From contig NZ_VWWO01000002.1 in the NCBI RefSeq assembly GCF_011752935.1, forward strand, positions 620,001 to 684,000: a stretch of DNA of 64,000 nt, in the 5' to 3' direction. Positions 9,984-19,045 of the stretch are shown piece after piece. The translations under genes and the position numbers were made by a program. The notes below the pieces were generated by a model. It made no database searches, was not told the DNA's origin, and saw nothing but the letters and a program-made list of their open reading frames with translations. Each line of letters starts with the position of its first letter. The first letter of the stretch is position 1. Source of the DNA: Chitinophaga sp. Cy-1792 (lineage in GTDB: Bacteria; Bacteroidota; Bacteroidia; Chitinophagales; Chitinophagaceae).

Positions 9984-10018
9984 AGTGGCTGGTCGCTAAG
10001 TAGTAGCAACCAGCCACT
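9984..10018. terminator. Hairpin between convergent genes
   Basis: A 10-base-pair perfect stem, AGTGGCTGGT (9984-9993) with ACCAGCCACT (10009-10018), separates the convergent second protease and DUF92 genes and touches the latter's stop codon. There is no strong T-run on either side, so it may be a weak bidirectional terminator. Confidence 0.5.
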
Positions 10019-10722
10019 TATAGAAATGATATCAGGATAAATGCTATGACAGCCGCGATTCCGGTGGTGAGGAAATTAACCATATCGTTTTTGATCCAGC
10101 CTTTTCGCTCAAAGGCTGCCCCTAGCAGGGAGTCGAAATAATTGCCCAGGATACCCCCAATAAATATAATAACGGGATCGCGTAAACGAGGATGGAAACA
10201 GGCATATATTAAAGCGATCATGGCTGCCCCTGCTGCACCTATCAGGGTGCCTTCCAGGCTTACCACGCCATCCAGTCCGCGTTGGTCTCTTTTGAAACTG
10301 AGTATGTTATAAAATCTTTTGCCATAAACGGTACCCAGTTCTGAACTTAAAGTGTCTGCGGTAGCTGCGGCCAGACTGGCTGCAACTATTATTTCCAGTT
10401 CTTTAATGGATAATTCAAATAGGAGAATGCCGGCAACAAAAGCAGCCACACCGCCATTGGCCAGCACCTGCCAGGCGTCACGCTGTTGGCTATGTGCAGG
10501 GATACCTTTAAGCGCTTCCTTGTACGATTGCTTGTGCTTAGTTGCCCATACCGCCGAAAGAAAGAAAACTGCCAGCAGAAGCAGCCCCAGATACCCCGTA
10601 CCCACATAAATGGAAGTTGCTACCAAAAAACCGGCAATACCTCCGCCTATAGTCAGCTTTTTCTTCATTACTGCAGCTACAGCGGCAAATATCACAAGGA
10701 TGATCACAATGATACGAAGCAT
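10018..10722 (-). CDS. DUF92/TMEM19-family membrane protein
   Basis: The 234-residue protein is almost entirely hydrophobic with about six or seven membrane segments. It carries the family signatures NGGVAA, A-ATADTLSSELG, DG-VSLEGTL-GAAGA and the C-terminal block GNYFDSLLGA with ERKGW-KND-VNFLTT. These are typical of DUF92 (TIGR00297), a family that includes plant phytyl-phosphate kinase VTE6 and human TMEM19. A CTP- or prenol-phosphate-related activity is possible by homology but cannot be read from the sequence. The Asp residues in ADT and YFDS are the obvious polar candidates for an active site. It is convergent with the protease and divergent from the export operon. Confidence 0.85.
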   Translation of the reverse strand: MLRIIVIILVIFAAVAAVMKKKLTIGGGIAGFLVATSIYVGTGYLGLLLLAVFFLSAVWATKHKQSYKEALKGIPAHSQQRDAWQVLANGGVAAFVAGILLFELSIKELEIIVAASLAAATADTLSSELGTVYGKRFYNILSFKRDQRGLDGVVSLEGTLIGAAGAAMIALIYACFHPRLRDPVIIFIGGILGNYFDSLLGAAFERKGWIKNDMVNFLTTGIAAVIAFILISFL

Positions 10723-10979
10723 ATTTTACGGCATATAAGCGTCAAAAATAGACAAAAAAATTAATGTCTCCCGGTCAGGGATATACCGAACCATTGTCCT
10801 GTTCTATTGTTATAACTTTTATTTAGTGAGATAGAATTGCCATCCGGATATAGCTGCCCTGTTACTTAATGTTAAGTATTGTTATTTAGTGTTAGACATC
10901 GCAGTAATGATTAACAAATAGCAGTTCACGGCCCGAAGTTTGGCAGCTGAATGATATATCAATAATACTCCCGGAATTA

Positions 10980-12374
10980 ATGGACTATAATACAGATTGG
11001 ATTATGTCGCTGTCTTATCGGTTAAAACAACTCCTGCTACCTGCCTTGCCAGGACCGCTGCTATGTCTGCTGCTATGCCTGCATGCAACTAACGTAAAGG
11101 CACAAACGCCGGTGCCACCACCGGAGGATTCTGTTACCTCCGTTGTGTGGAGCCTCCAGGATTGCCTCAATTATGCGGCCAGGTACAATATTAATCTGAA
11201 TAGCCTCCGGCTGACGAAACTAAGCAGTGAGCAGGACCTCATTCTTTCCAGGGCGGCAAAACTGCCTAACCTCAATGCTACGGTCGGACAAAATTTTACC
11301 GGTGGCAAAAATGTCAATGAATCCTATGTACTGTCTGCCTCCGGAAATTACAGTATCAACTCCAATGTGACTTTATACAACGGTGGTTTTCTCAATAAAG
11401 ATATCCAGCAGAAAAACCTGTTATTACAGGTTGCTGACCTGAATGTGACTGCACAGATGAACGATATCACCCTGCTGATCACACAAGCCTATTTAAGCAT
11501 CTTGCTGGCGAAAGAAAATATAGTTTACGTAAAAGATGTAGTGACCACTTCGGAAGCCCAGGTAAAACAGGCACAGCAACAATACGATGTAGGGAGCCTG
11601 GCCCTGGTAGGCCTCGTGCAGCTGCAGGCCCAGCTGGCAAATGATAAATACCTGCTGGTAACGGCAGAGAATACACGCCGGCAGAATCTCCTGACACTCA
11701 AGCAAATACTACAGCTGCCCACCGGCAAGCCTTTCGATATTATCTCTCCTGATACCCTGATTGGGGCCGGAATGCTCACTCCCGTGCAGGAGGCACAACA
11801 ACAGGCTTTTGATACCCGCCCGGAAATAAAAGCCGGTAATGTCGGCGTAGATGTGGCTAAGCTGGACCTGGCAAAGGCAAAAACCGGTTATCTTCCAGTA
11901 CTGACCGCTGGTGGCGCACTCGCCAGCAACTATGCCACAGGCCTCAATAATGCGTACCTGAAACAGCTGGACAATAACTTCTATCAGCAAATCGGACTAA
12001 CACTCTCCGTACCCATCTTTACAAGAAAGGTCAATAAGACCAATGTGGAAAAGGCAAAGATAGAAGTAGATCAGTCTGATCTCAGTTTGCAGAATACCAA
12101 AGTCAACCTCTCGCAAACAGTAGAACAGGCATATATAAACGTTTTAAATGCACAGAGCCAGTATGATGCGGCGGTCGAACAGTATAAGTATAACCAGGAA
12201 AGTTATCGTATCGCCAATGAAACACTGAAGATCGGTGCTGCCAATATTGTACAGTACCTGCAGCAGAAAAACCTCTATATACAAGCCTTACAGGCTTATA
12301 TACAGGCGAAATATAATGCTGCACTCACTATCCGAATCTATGATTTTTACAGGGGCGTCCCGGTAAAACTATAA
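10980..12374 (+). CDS. TolC-family outer-membrane efflux protein of MacAB-type operon
   Basis: This 464-residue protein provides the outer-membrane channel of a tripartite ABC exporter. It has a signal peptide ending in KAQ (around residue 42), then two repeats of the long helical hairpin/beta hairpin pattern typical of the OEP family, with Ala/Gln-rich coiled-coil segments around 165-250 and 345-430. The ATG at 10980 opens the frame; an internal ATG at 11004 (MSLSYR) lies closer to the signal peptide and may be the true start. The stop at 12374 directly abuts the adaptor's first ATG. The order channel-adaptor-ATPase-permease shows a single operon with four members. Confidence 0.92.
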   Translation: MDYNTDWIMSLSYRLKQLLLPALPGPLLCLLLCLHATNVKAQTPVPPPEDSVTSVVWSLQDCLNYAARYNINLNSLRLTKLSSEQDLILSRAAKLPNLNATVGQNFTGGKNVNESYVLSASGNYSINSNVTLYNGGFLNKDIQQKNLLLQVADLNVTAQMNDITLLITQAYLSILLAKENIVYVKDVVTTSEAQVKQAQQQYDVGSLALVGLVQLQAQLANDKYLLVTAENTRRQNLLTLKQILQLPTGKPFDIISPDTLIGAGMLTPVQEAQQQAFDTRPEIKAGNVGVDVAKLDLAKAKTGYLPVLTAGGALASNYATGLNNAYLKQLDNNFYQQIGLTLSVPIFTRKVNKTNVEKAKIEVDQSDLSLQNTKVNLSQTVEQAYINVLNAQSQYDAAVEQYKYNQESYRIANETLKIGAANIVQYLQQKNLYIQALQAYIQAKYNAALTIRIYDFYRGVPVKL

Positions 12375-13625
12375 ATGCTTTTAGCTATGGGAAAGTATAA
12401 ACGGCTGATAATATCTATTGTGGTGGTGGTAGCAGCCCTGCTGCTGATCTGGTTCTTCTTTATCCGTAAAAAAGGCGCCACGGTTACCTTTACCACGGAA
12501 GCACCAGCCTATGGTCATATAGCCACTACCGTTACTGCTACCGGCACTATTCAGCCGGTGGATACGGTAGCTGTAGGTACACAGGTATCAGGTACGCTTA
12601 AATACCTGTATGCCGACTTTAACTCCGCCGTGAAAAAAGGACAGCTACTCGGACAGCTGGACCAGTCTTTGTTTCAGGCTGCAGTGGATCAATATAAAGG
12701 TATGCTGGCCAGTGCAAAAAGTCAGCTGGTATTCCAGCAGGCAAACTACGGCCGTCAGGAACAGTTATATAAAACCGGCGCCATCAGCAGGGCGGATTAC
12801 GATAATTCTACCTACCTGCTCAACAACGCAAAAGCAAGCGTGGCAAGCAATGCCGCCCAGCTGGCATCGGCAGAGAAAAACCTGGAGTTCAGTAACATCT
12901 ATTCACCGATCGATGGCGTTGTGCTGAACAGGAATGTGAGCGTCGGACAAACAGTAGCGGCTTCTTTCAGTACACCAACACTCTTTGTGATCGCCAGAGA
13001 TATTACTAAAATGCAGGTGCAGGCCAGTGTGGATGAAGCAGATATCGGAAACGTGAAAGACAGTCAGCGTGTATCCTTTACCGTTGATGCCTACCTGGAT
13101 GATGTGTTTGCAGGGCATGTACAGGAAATCCGCCTGCAGCCCACCGTTTCATCGAATGTGGTGACCTACACCACTATCATCAATGCCACGAATGATCAGA
13201 TGAAACTCAAGCCCGGCATGACGGCCAACGTAACGATATATACCGCCGAAAGGGACAGTGCGCTGCTCATACCCGTACGTGCGTTGAAATATCGCCCGGA
13301 CTCCACTGTTCTTGGCAGTAAATATGTACTCATTTCTGCGGTAAGCAAACACGAGAAGGCTACTCCAAAGGATACTAATGTGGTGACCAACATCACATCA
13401 AAGAGAGACGGAGAAGTCAACTATGTATGGGTGTTACGGGGAGATACCCTCCAGCAGAAACGTATACGGACAGGCCTGAACGACAATACACATCTGGAAG
13501 TATTGCATGGCCTGTCGCCCGATGATATGGTTATTACCGGTCAGGATAACGGCAGTAGCGGGGCGGCTCCTACGGCTCAGGGCACCAGTAGTCCATTCCT
13601 GCCAAAAATGGGACGTAAGCGATGA
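12375..13625 (+). CDS. MacA-like periplasmic adaptor (HlyD/RND-type membrane fusion protein)
   Basis: Links the inner-membrane ABC transporter to the TolC channel. A single N-terminal membrane anchor (about residues 10-30) is followed by the first lipoyl half (GTIQPVDTVAVGTQVSGTL), an alpha-helical hairpin (about 100-160), the second lipoyl half (IYSPIDGVVLNRNVSVGQTV), a beta-barrel domain and a membrane-proximal domain ending in a Ser/Gly/Ala-rich tail. The first ATG follows the upstream stop with no gap; a second ATG at 12387 gives a more typical MGKYKR start. The 3' end overlaps the ATPase gene by four bases (ATGA), which indicates translational coupling. Confidence 0.92.
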   Translation: MLLAMGKYKRLIISIVVVVAALLLIWFFFIRKKGATVTFTTEAPAYGHIATTVTATGTIQPVDTVAVGTQVSGTLKYLYADFNSAVKKGQLLGQLDQSLFQAAVDQYKGMLASAKSQLVFQQANYGRQEQLYKTGAISRADYDNSTYLLNNAKASVASNAAQLASAEKNLEFSNIYSPIDGVVLNRNVSVGQTVAASFSTPTLFVIARDITKMQVQASVDEADIGNVKDSQRVSFTVDAYLDDVFAGHVQEIRLQPTVSSNVVTYTTIINATNDQMKLKPGMTANVTIYTAERDSALLIPVRALKYRPDSTVLGSKYVLISAVSKHEKATPKDTNVVTNITSKRDGEVNYVWVLRGDTLQQKRIRTGLNDNTHLEVLHGLSPDDMVITGQDNGSSGAAPTAQGTSSPFLPKMGRKR

Positions 13626-14368
13626 GCAAGAAAATTCTTGAAATAGACAATATCCGTCGGGAATTCAGGATGGGAACGGAGGTCGTGCATGCGCTGAAAG
13701 GGGTTCACTTTTCAGTGAGTGCAGGCGAATTTGTTACCATCATGGGAAGTAGCGGCAGTGGTAAAAGTACCTTGCTGAATATCCTGGGTTGCCTGGACAA
13801 ACCTACCTCTGGTAACTATCTGCTGGATGGTATGAGCGTAGGTAATATGGGAAAGAATGAGCTGGCAAGAGTAAGAAATCTGAAGATAGGATTTGTTTTC
13901 CAGTCGTATAACCTGCTGGCAAGAACTTCTGCGCTGGAAAATGTAGAACTGCCGCTATTTTATAACAAGGAAATTTCGGCACACGAACGCCGCGAAAAAG
14001 CCATCAAAGCACTGGAGGCAGTTAAACTGGCAGATCGCCTGGACCATAAGCCCAATCAGCTTTCCGGTGGTCAGCAGCAACGTGTGGCCATTGCCCGGGC
14101 GCTGGTGAATGATCCGGTGATGATCCTCGCCGATGAGGCCACCGGTAACCTGGATACCCGCACCTCCTACGAGATCATGTCACTGATGCAGGACCTCAAC
14201 AAGGAAGGTAAAACGATCATATTCGTAACACATGAACCTGATATTGCCGCATTCAGTAGTCGCACCGTGATGCTGAGAGACGGTAAAGTGCAGAAAGATA
14301 CTATTAATGATAACATTCGTTCCGCAAAAGAAGCGCTGGCAGCGCTACCGGTATCGGACGATTATTAA
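13622..14368 (+). CDS. MacB/LolD-type ABC transporter ATP-binding protein
   Basis: Cytoplasmic ATPase that powers the MacAB-like exporter. At 248 residues it has the full set of ABC motifs: Walker A GSSGSGKST (about 43-51), Q-loop FVFQSYNLL, signature LSGGQQQRVAIARAL, Walker B MILADEATGNLD and the switch His in THEPD. Close similarity in the D-loop region places it with the MacB/LolD/FtsE group. In E. coli MacB the ATPase and permease are one chain; here they are separate genes, the common arrangement in many bacteria. It begins inside the adaptor stop codon (four-base overlap) and ends nine bases before the permease. Confidence 0.94.
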   Translation: MSKKILEIDNIRREFRMGTEVVHALKGVHFSVSAGEFVTIMGSSGSGKSTLLNILGCLDKPTSGNYLLDGMSVGNMGKNELARVRNLKIGFVFQSYNLLARTSALENVELPLFYNKEISAHERREKAIKALEAVKLADRLDHKPNQLSGGQQQRVAIARALVNDPVMILADEATGNLDTRTSYEIMSLMQDLNKEGKTIIFVTHEPDIAAFSSRTVMLRDGKVQKDTINDNIRSAKEALAALPVSDDY

Positions 14369-14377
14369 TTCCGGAAC

Positions 14378-15598
14378 ATGAGTGTATTCAATCTCATACG
14401 ACTGGCATTGCTGGCCCTTCAGCGTAATAAACTCAGGGCCTTCCTGACCATGCTGGGTATTATCATCGGGGTGGCCGCTGTAATTGCCATGGTGGCAATA
14501 GGACAGGGGTCTAAGGAGAGTATACAGACGCAGCTTGGCAACATGGGTTCCAACATGGTGACCATTATGCCTGCCAGCAATGTAGCCGGTGGTGCACGTT
14601 TAGACGCTTCGACCGTGCAAACGCTCACCATTGCTGATGTGCGGGCATTGCAGAAACAGGCCACCTTACTGACAGCTGTTTCTCCTGTATCCAGCTCAAA
14701 AGGACAGGCCATTTCTGGTGCCCTCAACTGGCCAACAACGCTGCAGGGAGGTAATACAGACTACTTCGATATACGAAAACTGACACTGAAAGATGGTATC
14801 CTCTTCTCGGAATCGGATGTAGCTTCAGCAGCCAAGGTATGTATCATCGGACAAACAGTAATCGATAACCTGTTTCCCAGCGGTGAAAGCCCTATCGGCA
14901 AAATTATCCGCTTTAATAAAATCCCCCTGCAGGTGATCGGAACACTGGTGCCTAAAGGACAAAGTTCGTTCGGGCAAGACCAGGACGATATCATCGTGGC
15001 GCCCTATACCACGATCATGAAGCGCGTACTGGCTACTACCTATCTGCAGAATATTTTTGCCTCTGCTGTCAGCGAAGACCAGTCTGATGCTGCTGTTGAT
15101 CAGATTACCACCATCCTCCGGGAAACACACCGGCTTCGCCCGGGTGATGAAAATAATTTTCAGGTAAGAACAATGGCGGAACTGATCAAAACGCTCAGTT
15201 CCACCAGTAGTCTGCTGACGATATTGTTGACCGCCATTGCCGGTATATCACTGATTATCGGTGGTATTGGTATCATGAATATCATGTACGTATCTGTTAC
15301 AGAGCGTACCCGAGAAATAGGCCTGCGTATGTCTATAGGCGCCAGGGGGCGCGATATCCTTCTTCAGTTCCTGGTAGAAGCCATTCTTATAAGTGTCACC
15401 GGCGGTATCATTGGGGTGATACTTGGCGTCAGTGCCAGCACCATTATTTCACTGACGTTAGGATGGCCAACATTAGTATCGCAGAGTAGTATTGTACTCT
15501 CTTTTATGGTGTGTGCGCTCACCGGCGTTTTCTTCGGCTATTACCCTGCCCTGAAGGCTTCCCGCCTGGATCCTATCGAGGCGTTGCGCTACGAATAA
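14378..15598 (+). CDS. MacB/FtsX-type ABC transporter permease
   Basis: The 406-residue inner-membrane subunit has one N-terminal transmembrane helix (about 20-45, LTMLGIIIGVAAVIAMVAIGQG), a large periplasmic MacB_PCD domain (about 50-270) and three C-terminal helices with the FtsX signature MNIMYVSVTERTREIGLRMSIGA at the first of them. The final EALRYE is the standard MacB C-terminus. This topology fits mechanotransmission-type export of periplasmic substrates such as peptides, siderophores or lipids; the actual substrate cannot be told. It is the last gene of the operon and converges, with a one-base gap, on the beta-barrel gene. Confidence 0.94.
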   Translation: MSVFNLIRLALLALQRNKLRAFLTMLGIIIGVAAVIAMVAIGQGSKESIQTQLGNMGSNMVTIMPASNVAGGARLDASTVQTLTIADVRALQKQATLLTAVSPVSSSKGQAISGALNWPTTLQGGNTDYFDIRKLTLKDGILFSESDVASAAKVCIIGQTVIDNLFPSGESPIGKIIRFNKIPLQVIGTLVPKGQSSFGQDQDDIIVAPYTTIMKRVLATTYLQNIFASAVSEDQSDAAVDQITTILRETHRLRPGDENNFQVRTMAELIKTLSSTSSLLTILLTAIAGISLIIGGIGIMNIMYVSVTERTREIGLRMSIGARGRDILLQFLVEAILISVTGGIIGVILGVSASTIISLTLGWPTLVSQSSIVLSFMVCALTGVFFGYYPALKASRLDPIEALRYE

Positions 15599-15599
15599 C

Positions 15600-16556
15600 T
15601 TATTTTCTGGGAATAAAATTCCATCTTAAACCAGTACTGAGATAGTAGTTGGTGCCAAGCCTGTATTGAGGTTTTTCCTTAAACATTTCTGACAGCTTCT
15701 TTTCAGAAAAGGTAGCGCTGTTGATGAGCATCACGCCACCGGCAACCACAGCGTCCAGGTGTTTGCCCAGATGCCAGGTGTTTTCCAGCCCGGTGGTCAT
15801 CTGCATGGAGCCCATCAGTCGTTTGTTGTTTTTGAAATGGGAGAGGTCATACGTGGCGCCGGTCATACGTAATGCCAGGGCCAGGTCTGTGTATTTGTTA
15901 AGTGCTGTGGAGACGCTAGCCTTTTCGGGAAACTGGATATCAACACGGAATTTATTTCCGGAGTTCCAGCCGATATAAAAGCCCGGTAACACCATGGGGG
16001 TACCGAATGTATTGGTAAGCACGGCACCGAAACCATAGGAGAAATGCGGGTTTTTTGTTTTGATGAACAGCACGCCTCCCTGCACAAAGATATCTTGCCC
16101 GTTGATATCTTCGAGGTCCGTACCCAGGGAGACGCCTGCGATGCCCATCATAGCCCAGCGGTTACGCATAGTATGGTAATATTGAAATGCGATTGTTGCA
16201 TTCAGCAGTTCTTTAGGAAATATCTGGTCCTCGTAATCTTTGTTTTCCAGCTGTGTATAGCTGGCCGCCATGCGTACAGACAGGCTGTTAACTTTCCTGG
16301 TGGCGGTATCGAGGTGATTGAATATGTTGAAGCCTGCACCGAAATTATAACGACGCTGGCTGGTGGTGGAAGCCGTTTTTACGCTGTCTTCCGGCCGGAT
16401 ATAATGGGAAGATGGCAGGTAATCTGCACTGACCGCGATGCCCGGGCCATTCAATGAGGCGGGCCCCAGCTGGGCATAGCCTTTACCGGCCAGTGTAATA
16501 AAAAAGAGAAATGGAATGCCGCGACGGATGGATCTAAAATTGTTGCAGGTATGCAT
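15600..16556 (-). CDS. Outer-membrane beta-barrel protein (DUF6268-like)
   Basis: A signal peptide ending in GYAQ (about residue 29) precedes a 290-residue region of alternating amphipathic strands with many Tyr, Phe and Gly residues and a C-terminal strand ending in aromatic/charged residues (LRWNFIPRK). This is the pattern of an outer-membrane beta-barrel. Phrases such as FQYYHTMRNRW and YGFGAVLTNTFG resemble DUF6268-type barrels; that assignment is tentative. It lies convergent to the exporter operon with a one-base gap, so any functional link with the pump is speculative. Confidence 0.6.
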   Translation of the reverse strand: MHTCNNFRSIRRGIPFLFFITLAGKGYAQLGPASLNGPGIAVSADYLPSSHYIRPEDSVKTASTTSQRRYNFGAGFNIFNHLDTATRKVNSLSVRMAASYTQLENKDYEDQIFPKELLNATIAFQYYHTMRNRWAMMGIAGVSLGTDLEDINGQDIFVQGGVLFIKTKNPHFSYGFGAVLTNTFGTPMVLPGFYIGWNSGNKFRVDIQFPEKASVSTALNKYTDLALALRMTGATYDLSHFKNNKRLMGSMQMTTGLENTWHLGKHLDAVVAGGVMLINSATFSEKKLSEMFKEKPQYRLGTNYYLSTGLRWNFIPRK

Positions 16557-16726
16557 GACTTTTGATATATAGTTTAGGTATCGACACGATATCTACCTGC
16601 TACCCCTATCTCTCTCTGAAAAAAAATATGATATATAGAAAATTAAAAAATACAATCCTGTATTAACATTTCAGTAACTCGTATTGTTATTAAGCTATCA
16701 AACAGACCTACAAACACCCCTTTTTT

Positions 16727-17221
16727 ATGATGAAAACCGCATTAATCCTGGTATTTGTGTGCTTCAGCAGTTTCGTATATGCGCAATCGAATGATAATGA
16801 TTTAGCGGTTATCCAGAAAGTTTTTGGTAAAGAGAAAAGAGACCTGGTGAGTAAATTCATGGGCTTTGATACCAAACCTAATGATCCTTTCTGGGCGTTG
16901 TATGACCAGTATGAAGGCGATCGTCAGAGCCTGAGCAGGGAGCGCCTCTCTATTCTGCAGGATTATAGCCGTATGTATGAAACGCTGGATGATGAATCTG
17001 CCACGTCGCTGGCTAAACGATTATTCTCGAATGATATGGCTTATGTTAAATTTCATGAACGTTATTTCAAAAAATTTTCCAAAATAATGGGTGGTAAAAA
17101 TGCAGCGAAGTTCATGCAGTTTGAACTGTACCTGCAAAATGCCATAAAGATGTCTATCCTGAACTCTATCCCTTTCATTGGTGAACTCAAAATGAACACA
17201 GATTCTTTACCGGCGCACTAG
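16727..17221 (+). CDS. Small exported helical protein of unknown function
   Basis: The 164-residue protein starts at the first of two adjacent ATG codons and has a clear signal peptide ending in VYAQ (about residue 20). The mature part is helical and charged, with conserved-looking aromatic residues (DPFWALYDQYE, YVKFHERYFKKF). It resembles small periplasmic helical proteins of the Spy/CpxP size class, but I see no LTxxQ motif and make no such claim. A strong terminator follows, so it is monocistronic. Function unknown. Confidence 0.7.
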   Translation: MMKTALILVFVCFSSFVYAQSNDNDLAVIQKVFGKEKRDLVSKFMGFDTKPNDPFWALYDQYEGDRQSLSRERLSILQDYSRMYETLDDESATSLAKRLFSNDMAYVKFHERYFKKFSKIMGGKNAAKFMQFELYLQNAIKMSILNSIPFIGELKMNTDSLPAH

Positions 17222-17244
17222 CAGTCTGGTCGAGATTGAACCAA

Positions 17245-17282
17245 TAAAAAAGTCTGCATCAGTAATTGGTGCAGACTTTTTT
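17245..17282 (+). terminator. Intrinsic terminator after the small exported protein
   Basis: A 13-base-pair stem, AAAAAAGTCTGCA (17245-17257) with TGCAGACTTTTTT (17270-17282), has A- and T-runs at its ends and so can terminate transcription from both sides. Confidence 0.9.
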
Positions 17283-17290
17283 AGTTTAGA

Positions 17291-17470
17291 TTCCGCCTGC
17301 GGCGGGCTATCTCGCAAAGCAGCATAAGCAGCAAAGCAGCATAAGACCTGCATTTTGTTAATAACAAAAAAAGATGTTCTTTATAGTTTGTTAGACAACA
17401 AAACATATTCCTCTGCTGCTTTGCTGCTTATGCTGCTTTGCGAGCAAAAAAAGCGCCGCAGGCGCCTGCA
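17291..17470. repeat. Long nested inverted repeat
   Basis: A 30-base perfect inverted repeat (17312-17341 with 17414-17443) carries a repeated AAGCAGCA-type subunit. Outside it a second pair of GC-rich arms can also match: CCGCCTGCGGCG (17293-17304) with CGCCGCAGGCG (from about 17455). The loop of about 72 bases is AT-rich. The element fills the space between convergent genes at 17221 and 17472 together with the terminator. It has no reading frame and may be an intergenic palindromic repeat or a second, very large terminator. Confidence 0.75.
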
Positions 17471-17471
17471 A

Positions 17472-17906
17472 TTATTGTGGTTTGTGTGGTGCGTAGTCGT
17501 AGCTAACCATCCAGTTAACACCGAATTTATCTGTGAGCATTCCAAAGTAAGCGTTCCAGAAGGTTTTGGCCATTGGCATGGTAACGGTGCCACCTGCGGA
17601 TAATCCGTTGAAAACCTTGTTGGCTTCATCTTCAGAGTCGACATGTACGGCTACATTGAGGTTAGAGGCCTCAATCGGGCGTTGGTAGGCTTTAGGAGCA
17701 TCACTGCCCATTAAAACGGTACCGCCTTTAAAGGGTAAAGATACGTGCATGATTTTGTCTTTCTCGGAAGGGTCGCTTGGGAATTCAGCGGGCATTTCAC
17801 TGAAGCGGGACAGCATATAAAACTCTCCGCCGAAAACGGATTTGTAGAGGTTGAATGCTTCTTCGCAGTTGCCGTTGAAGTTCAGATAAGGATTTACACT
17901 TGCCAT
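17472..17906 (-). CDS. VOC-family protein, PhnB-like
   Basis: The 144-residue protein has the vicinal-oxygen-chelate fold pattern: an opening NPYLNFNGNCEEAFNLYKSVFGGE, a central HVSLPFKGGTVLMGSD and a C-terminal YFGMLTDKFGVNWMVSYD. This is the PhnB/YycE-like subgroup often called 3-demethylubiquinone methyltransferase-like, although that activity is not supported for these short proteins. Likely cytoplasmic; substrate unknown. The ATG at 17906 is preceded by an A-rich stretch. The gene stands alone, with the big inverted repeat at its 3' end. Confidence 0.85.
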   Translation of the reverse strand: MASVNPYLNFNGNCEEAFNLYKSVFGGEFYMLSRFSEMPAEFPSDPSEKDKIMHVSLPFKGGTVLMGSDAPKAYQRPIEASNLNVAVHVDSEDEANKVFNGLSAGGTVTMPMAKTFWNAYFGMLTDKFGVNWMVSYDYAPHKPQ

Positions 17907-18019
17907 AAAAATTTATTTTTATTGGTGGATAATTACATCTTTAATATCGACACAAAAATACGACCCTACACAAACGAGTATGCTGTGTTATTTCGACAAA
18001 TTGAGGGGAAAATCCGACA

Positions 18020-18421
18020 CTACAGATCTTCCCGGGTGAGTGCGTGGAAAAGGTTTTGCAACTGATGTACGTGTGCCAGTGATCTGCCGTAGGGCACCAG
18101 TCCGGCAGGACTTTCCGCTACGGGTTGAAAGTTGCCGTCTTTGCAGGAAATATGAACACTATGCAGCCGGTTGTATTTCAGGGAATATACGCATGGATCT
18201 TCGCCATGTGCAGGATCACCCTGGATAAAGCCGAAATTTTCCAGCCAGGAGATATCCAGTGGGATGGGGTTGGCTTTCTGACAGGGAATTTTACTGAGCG
18301 GCAGGCCACTGTTATAGATATAGCCCTGCCATACCCCTTCTACAGGAAACACCGTTTCCTGCATGTTGCGGTCAAAATAGGCCACCAGGTTGCCAGTTCG
18401 TATATCCGTCTCCTCTATCAT
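18020..18421 (-). CDS. Conserved hypothetical protein of Bacteroidota
   Basis: The 133-residue protein opens with a short acidic lead into DIRTGNLVAYF and ends in VHQLQNLFHALTREDL. These start and end blocks are typical of a small cytoplasmic family widespread in Bacteroidota genomes, recognised here by memory of the pattern (GNLV near the start, HQLQNL-FALTG-EL near the end). There are no transmembrane segments or catalytic motifs. It is divergent from the 2'-5' RNA ligase gene with 60 bases between. The overlapping forward frame from 18125 is rejected as coding before 18482. Function unknown. Confidence 0.75.
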   Translation of the reverse strand: MIEETDIRTGNLVAYFDRNMQETVFPVEGVWQGYIYNSGLPLSKIPCQKANPIPLDISWLENFGFIQGDPAHGEDPCVYSLKYNRLHSVHISCKDGNFQPVAESPAGLVPYGRSLAHVHQLQNLFHALTREDL

Positions 18422-18481
18422 TACAAAAGCTGTTATTGCAAATATAAAGAACCCGGCATTAACTTTAAATTGCAGCCAGAT

Positions 18482-18970
18482 ATGATAGTTACATTACAAT
18501 TAAGTGGGGGCGATCAGCAATATTTTAATGCCCTGCGCGATGCGCATTATCCTAAGCGGTTCAATTATCTGCAGGCACATATCACACTGTTTTACAAGCT
18601 GCCGGAAGACCATCCGGAAGTAATGACCATCCTGGCTGATGCTGCCAGAGTAGCGCCTTTTACACTGGAAGTAACGCATATCTTCAGCTTCGGCCCCGGC
18701 GTGGCTTTTAGTTTGCAGGATGAGGCGTTAACCCAGTGGCATACCGGACTACAGGCCCGGCTGGCGCCTTATCTCATCCGCCAGGACCAGCAGCCGCTGC
18801 ACCCGCATATTACCATTCAGAATAAAGTGACCACTTTCAAGGCAACACAGCTGCAGGCTTCCCTGATGGCGTCATTCCAGCCTTTTTTCGTGAAAACCAC
18901 CGGGTTACAAACCTGGCGTTATCTCAAAGGCCCCTGGAAAGCCCTGTCAGAATACCCCTTTCAGGGGTGA
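18482..18970 (+). CDS. 2'-5' RNA ligase/cyclic phosphodiesterase family protein
   Basis: The two HxT motifs of the 2H phosphoesterase superfamily are visible: His33-x-Thr35 (AHITLFY) and His109-x-Thr111 (PHITIQ), with a spacing of 76 residues. At 162 residues the length fits the LigT/ThpR-like group. Such enzymes ligate or hydrolyse 2',5' or 2',3'-cyclic phosphates in RNA in the cytoplasm; the true substrate is unknown. The ATG at 18482 is chosen because the first strand (MIVTLQLSGG) begins there, while the frame further upstream is antisense to the neighbouring gene. Confidence 0.85.
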   Translation: MIVTLQLSGGDQQYFNALRDAHYPKRFNYLQAHITLFYKLPEDHPEVMTILADAARVAPFTLEVTHIFSFGPGVAFSLQDEALTQWHTGLQARLAPYLIRQDQQPLHPHITIQNKVTTFKATQLQASLMASFQPFFVKTTGLQTWRYLKGPWKALSEYPFQG

Positions 18971-19045
18971 AACACCGTACAGCCAGATTTTTCGTATATA
19001 TGGTGAGCTTGTTGATATACCATAACCCTTTGTTGACTGCCACGT

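Noticed and set aside
18125..18481. N-terminal extension of the 2'-5' RNA ligase frame
   Set aside because: It is antisense to the conserved minus-strand protein at 18020-18421. The ligase homology begins at the ATG at 18482.
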